Below are positions 54,062 through 64,000 of a stretch of 64,000 bases of DNA, in pieces. Both the position numbers and the translations under genes were made by a program. Below the pieces are notes generated by a model that had not been told where the DNA came from, searched no databases, and saw only the letters and a program-made list of their open reading frames with translations. The first letter of the stretch is position 1; every line of letters begins with the position of its first letter. Source of the DNA: Ypsolopha sequella (taxonomy: Eukaryota > Arthropoda > Insecta > Lepidoptera > Ypsolophidae); NCBI GenBank assembly GCA_934047225.1, contig CAKOHE010000034.1, positions 186,001 to 250,000 on the forward strand, read 5' to 3'.

Positions 54062-55205
54062 AATAGTAGTTTATGCTACTAGGGCGAAAAGGAATAAATT
54101 ACGAGGAAGATCTTAATCAAACATTGGGAAATTATTTCCCACTTCCTCCTAATTCACAAAATATTTTTTATTTTTTTAATGGCAACACCCAGGAATTTCA
54201 TCTATGGAAATTTAAAATCTTGGTAATATTTAAAATTTGAAAAATGGCAACATTTTTTTAATGGCCGCCATATGTCACCAAATGTCAAAGAGAAAGTCAG
54301 AGGTCACGATTTTTTTGCCAAAAAACCAGTTCTCGTTAGTGTTTTGAGGTTAAATTGAAAAAAAAAATCTGGTAAGTGCATATAGTGAACACTATTATAA
54401 ACTAGACATATTTTCTGCATATTTGGCTTGAAAAGAACTGTGGAAACAGTACGATTTACTAGAAATTTTTAGGTTTTAGTAAGTGGGAAATTATTTCCCA
54501 TTGTTCGTTCCTGCACTTAAAATTTTCTTTGTTCCCGTAATATATATATACAACTTCTGACCGTCTGTCTCGTGCACAAAAAAATTATCCGTATCCGATA
54601 TTGTTTTTCTTCAGATTTTTATTATTTATTTCCAGCAAAAGAAAAATGAATAAGAAAAAAATACGAAAACCACAACCACTTACTAAAAAAAAACTAGAAG
54701 AAGCAGTTTTTGTATTAATACTTTTCTTAATTTCTTATTATAATAATAAATAAATAAATAAATAATAAACATCTTTTATTTTGGTTTGCATGTTACATAG
54801 TTTGAGTTACTTACAAAACAAAAATTAAAATTTCAAGCAAAGCAGGGGGGAACTACTAGTAAAAATAAAAGTCCGTAACCGTATCGGACAATGGGAAACA
54901 ATTTCCCACTTCCATAAAATTTTGCTATGCAGTAACGGATAATGGGAAATTATTTCCCACCGCAAAAACACCCTTTCCCCACCCCCTATCTAATTTTTAT
55001 ATTTTTTTTCTGAATCTACGCACCCAACTTACCTAGAAACCATTCTTAGTTTTCATTTATCTCATAAAAAAGTATTCTGTTTGATTAAGGGTTAAAACAC
55101 GAGCGCTCGTGTTTTAAACGTAACCGAGTAATTTATTGCTCTTACGCCCGTGTATCATGCTACGTTTTCCAATGCATAGTGTGAGGAAATAAAACAAATA
55201 TAATC
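54062..55205. repeat. foldback repeat split by a piggyBac-type insertion
   Basis: Left part 54062-54111 and right part 55092-55205 match 18532-18705 (GGAATAAATTACGAGGAAGA; TTAAAACACGAGCGCTCGTG; GTAACCGAGTAATTTATTGC). The 980-bp insertion sits at the TTAA of GATTTAAAAC. Confidence 0.8.
54112..55091. mobile_element. 980-bp piggyBac-type non-autonomous element
   Basis: Right end TGTTTGATTAAGGG is followed by TTAA (55092-55095); the left end CTTAATCAAACA has lost the first bases, including TTAACC. The terminal repeat CCCTTAATCAAACA with a TTAA target is diagnostic of piggyBac-like elements. Inside, the palindrome GGGAAATTATTTCCC occurs at 54126, 54485 and 54944, and a variant (AAACAATTT centre) at 54893. 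No transposase frame. Confidence 0.8.
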
Positions 55206-55209
55206 TTGT

Positions 55210-55576
55210 GAACTTTAATTTATAATTGGCTCAAAAGGACTGTATCCAGAGCCGTTAAACAGTGGAAAAAAAATGATAACATTTATAGTAGGTACACAGG
55301 AAAGGCTACAGGTTAGCCAACCATTGTAAATAAATTAAAAATAATAATAAAGCCCTAGGGCAAAATAATCGACTTTTTGTTCGGTTTTGATGCATAAAAA
55401 GTGGGCTTTTACGAGCACTTGCATTGAAAAAACCTTTTTGGACGCATCGAACAAGAACCCAACTGAAAACTGAACCAGATATTTCTTGAAACTTTGGCTC
55501 TATTTGACTGCATTGAAGAAGTCGAAATATTTCGTATTTATTTGTTTTTCTTAGTTTCTCTATATTTCTCTGTCCT
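55210..55576. other. no feature recognised
   Basis: AT-rich. GTAAATAAATTAAAAATAAT near 55330 could be a worn LINE tail. Confidence 0.35.
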
Positions 55577-56009
55577 TACGGAGTATGTCTGGTTTAACAT
55601 TAAATGACAGAGTGAAAAATATCGACATACGGGATCGTTGCAGTCTGAAAGAAGATTTATTTATTTAATCGTATGGCTTATAAAAGTTTACAAGTCGTTC
55701 ATAATATTATTGGGGATGTCTTTAGCCATTCAGCTGCGTCTTCTGTAAGGATGAACAGGTCAGAAATGTTTCCATTAAACTTTCGGGTTGGGCATTCTTG
55801 GATGACGTGGTCCACATTTTGCACCTCGGCACCGCAGTCGCAGGCTGGTGATGTTCTCCACGTGGAGTGCTTGTACGATGGTGATGGTGATGTTCTGAAA
55901 GAAGATGTAGTGACTAGAATAGACAAAGGAATGCCTCGGTGGCTTGGACATGTAGAGAGGATGAATGAAAGTAGAGTGACGAAAGAAATTTATGGTGTGC
56001 AAGTCGCAG
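55577..56009 (+). pseudogene. RTE-type ORF relic, split by a LINE
   Basis: RSMSGLTLNDRVKNIDIRDR then CSLKED is followed by a 237-bp insertion and the frame resumes VVTRIDKGMPRWLGHVERMN and ESRVTKEIYGVQVAGN. Family as at 23790-24562 (RTE-type, lepidopteran). The reverse transcriptase core is absent. Read across the insertion, a chimeric open frame of 131 codons arises by chance. Confidence 0.8.
55657..55893 (-). mobile_element. LINE 3' relic with 13-bp target duplication
   Basis: Flanked by TCTGAAAGAAGAT at 55644-55656 and 55894-55906. On the minus strand it encodes STWRTSPACDCGAEVQNVDH then VIQECPTRKFNGN and ends with a TAAATAAAT tail. The C-x-C ... H ... C pattern is the zinc-knuckle at the end of many LINE ORF2 proteins. 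Confidence 0.85.
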
Positions 56010-56499
56010 GTAATGTCCTGATAAATGCCCAATTCATTAAATTTCAAGTTTTATTGCCTATATTTTAAATTAGCATTCCATTTCCTTTTGCATATTAGTC
56101 GCTTCAGAAAGAATTGAGGGAATTTAATTAAAAAGAAGCGTGACTGCATAAGGTACCAGTCAAGTTAAAAATAGCAAAATGACGGTGATCCATGAAAACC
56201 GGTTTTCAAGTATTTTGTTATAAACATAGAAAGAACATGAGTTATATATATATAACTGTATTGATTTCGCAGTCACTAGTTTCAAAATTAAATTGGAAAT
56301 TATAAAATGGTGGTTTTGCATTCAAACGGGTAATCAGAAATTTAAGGCTTTAAAATTTGGTTAAAATTAACGTAAGGGAAAGATAAGTATTTACAGCACA
56401 AAGACAGGCTTATTTTTAACAAAGAACTTGAATATTGAAATATTCATTCATGTATGTACCCACAACAATTATTTTACTGTCACAAAACTGTTGCATTGT
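56010..56499. other. no feature recognised
   Basis: AT-rich sequence with no supported frame. Confidence 0.35.
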
Positions 56500-56735
56500 A
56501 TAACCCTGTCAAAACTCGTACTTTAGTCTGGTAATCATATTTCTGGATCCCACGTGACAAGCCCGACTTAGTTTGGGGTCCACTGGAAAACGTAGACACT
56601 AAACAATTTGTTTTTATTCATTTATTATAACTGTTTTCTTTTTATGTTTCTTTTTATGTTTAGATTAAGGATTTAATTTTAAAGCATGTTTTAGTGTAAG
56701 TTTTCAAGAAAAATAAATAATTTGTAATTTGTAAT
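56500..56735 (+). mobile_element. LINE 3' end, TTTGTAA tail
   Basis: Ends AAATAAATAATTTGTAATTT then GTAATTT. Bases 56550-56590 (CACGTGACAAGCCCGACTTA) may be the last coding part. Tentative. Confidence 0.4.
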
Positions 56736-57198
56736 TTTTTTTTTTGTAATTGATATCAAATTAAAAAAAACCAAAATGGCGGCATTTCGTATAAGAAGGT
56801 TTCCTTGTTTTGACCTGACGCTTATCCTGGATAAATAGAATTCTTGATATTTGCTATTTGATTCACGCCGTTATTTTTGCTTGCTCGGTGCTCAGGTTCG
56901 CTGACGATTGCCGTATCACCGCCGCCTTGCACTTGAGATGACCTCGCCGATACGTTCTTTGTTTACAAAAGCGTCGTATCCGGCTCAAAATTGTTGACGA
57001 GGTTCGTTGAAATGATGTAGGCGACTTGAAGTTTACATACGTGTATCAGAATAAATAGCTGATACAAATTAGGTAGATACGTATTCGAAATGAAGCGAGT
57101 GCTCTAAAGCTCGGTCGATGGCGGAATGAAAATGGTGCGCGTGGCCGTGGTGTGGTGGTTAGCGCTAACCCCGCGCCGGCCGGGCGCTGGACGGCGCG
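56736..57198. other. 3' flank of the zinc-finger array
   Basis: Becomes GC-rich near the array (CCCCGCGCCGGCCGGGCGCT at about 57168). GTGGTGTGGTGGTTAGCGCT at 57148 resembles the head of a tRNA-derived SINE, but no complete element was found. Confidence 0.35.
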
Positions 57199-57932
<734 letters not shown>

Positions 57933-58319
57933 TTAATCACAAGTATCACATTTATACGGCTTTTCACAAGTATGCGTTCTAATGTGTATCTTTAAATGGT
58001 CTTTGCACGTAAATCGGTAATTACAAGCCTCACATTTATATGGCTTTTCACCAGTATGTGTTCTCATAATATGATTCTGTAAGCTAATCTTCCGTGCACT
58101 CCGGTAATCACAAGTATCACATTTATACGGCTTTTCACCACTATGCGTTCTAATGTGTATCTTTAAATGGTCTTTGCACGTAAATCGGTAATTACAAGCC
58201 TCACATTTATATGGCTTTTCACCAGTATGTGTTCTCATAATATGATTCTGTAAGCTAATCTTCCGTGCACTCCGGTAATCACAAGTATCACATTTATGCG
58301 GCTTTTCACCAGTATGCGT
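57933..58319 (-). pseudogene. zinc-finger block between two nonsense codons
   Basis: About four fingers, open from the TGA at 58320-58322 to a TAA at 57933-57935, where TAC CGG of DYR became TAA TGG. One linker reads TCEKPY in place of TGEKPY. Confidence 0.55.
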
Positions 58320-59833
<1,514 letters not shown>

Positions 59834-59836
59834 TTA

Positions 59837-59959
<123 letters not shown>

Positions 59960-60346
59960 TTAATATGGCTTTTCACCAGTATGTGTTCTCATAATATGAT
60001 TCTGTAAGCTAATTTTCCGTGCACTCCGGTAGTCACAAGTATCACATTTATACGGCTTTTCACCAGTATGCGTTCTAATGTGTATCTTTAAATGGTTTTT
60101 GCACGTAAATCGGTAATAACAAGCCTCACATTTATATGGCTTTTCACCAGTATGTGTTCTCATAATATGATTCTGTAAGCTAATTTTCCGTGCACTCCAG
60201 TAATCACAAGTATCACATTTATACGGCTTTTCACCAATATGCGTTCTAATGTGTATCTTTAAATGGTCTTCGCACGTAAATCGGTAATTACAAGCCTCAC
60301 ATTTATATGGCTTTTCACCAGTATGTGTTCTCATAATATGATTCTT
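59960..60346 (-). pseudogene. zinc-finger block of the 684-bp higher-order repeat type
   Basis: Open between a TAA at 60347-60349 (ISLQN to IS-stop) and a TAA at 59960-59962 (KPYK to KPY-stop). Near-identical blocks occur at 62566-62952 and 63250-63600. Confidence 0.55.
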
Positions 60347-60349
60347 TTA

Positions 60350-64000
<3,651 letters not shown>

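Noticed and set aside
55673..56068. 131-codon chimeric frame
   Set aside because: It reads through an antisense LINE insertion into an RTE relic and is accidental.

Overview
The window looks like AT-rich insect nuclear DNA, most probably from a moth or butterfly. The grounds are intron-bearing gene fragments, no bacterial operon layout, Jockey/CR1-type and RTE-type LINEs, a BEL/Pao integrase, and many short repeats I associate with Lepidoptera (the 'GGGTTCCGTA' family, the 'AAGTCGGTT' family, Helitron-like ends finishing in 'GCTAGT'). The order is inference; the element classes are read from the sequence.

Almost everything is transposable-element sediment. 1-13 kb: remnant of a tyrosine-recombinase-like ORF, a nearly full-length Jockey/CR1-type LINE on the minus strand (1600-5481, both ORFs open, 5' end truncated), several foldback elements, an RTE fragment cut by a Helitron-like element. 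13-25 kb: a hairpin element with an 8-bp target duplication, a decayed THAP gene with an intron, tandem-repeat elements, nested foldbacks, and an RTE relic broken by a dimeric MITE. 25-42 kb: more MITEs, a 97-bp perfect inverted repeat, a LINE relic, nested hairpins, two types of TTAA-flanked element, and a 1.8-kb hAT-type element with an exact 8-bp target duplication (39758-41562).

42-50 kb holds the gene-like material: a GC-rich, open BEL/Pao integrase and LTR edge (42054-43061); one ankyrin-repeat exon with good splice sites (44294-44403, minus), the best host-gene candidate; a 13 x 44-bp minisatellite; a CCHC plus 'RPDG' domain fragment; and the remnant of an intron-containing gene with acidic motifs resembling PIN/XPG-type nucleases (47592-49275). 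50-57 kb: LINE 3' ends with target duplications, a PIF/Harbinger-type MITE whose empty site is also present, a piggyBac-type insertion inside a foldback element, and an RTE relic split by another LINE with a 13-bp duplication.

From 57.2 kb to the window edge the minus strand carries roughly 80 C2H2 zinc fingers in a 171-bp two-finger repeat. It has about 18 stops or frameshifts, several repeated at 684-bp or about 2.1-kb spacing, so damaged units were re-amplified: a zinc-finger coding array turning into satellite DNA. No tRNA, rRNA or CRISPR array was seen. Few genes here can work together; the recurrent theme is nested insertion, which gives a relative order of events at several sites.
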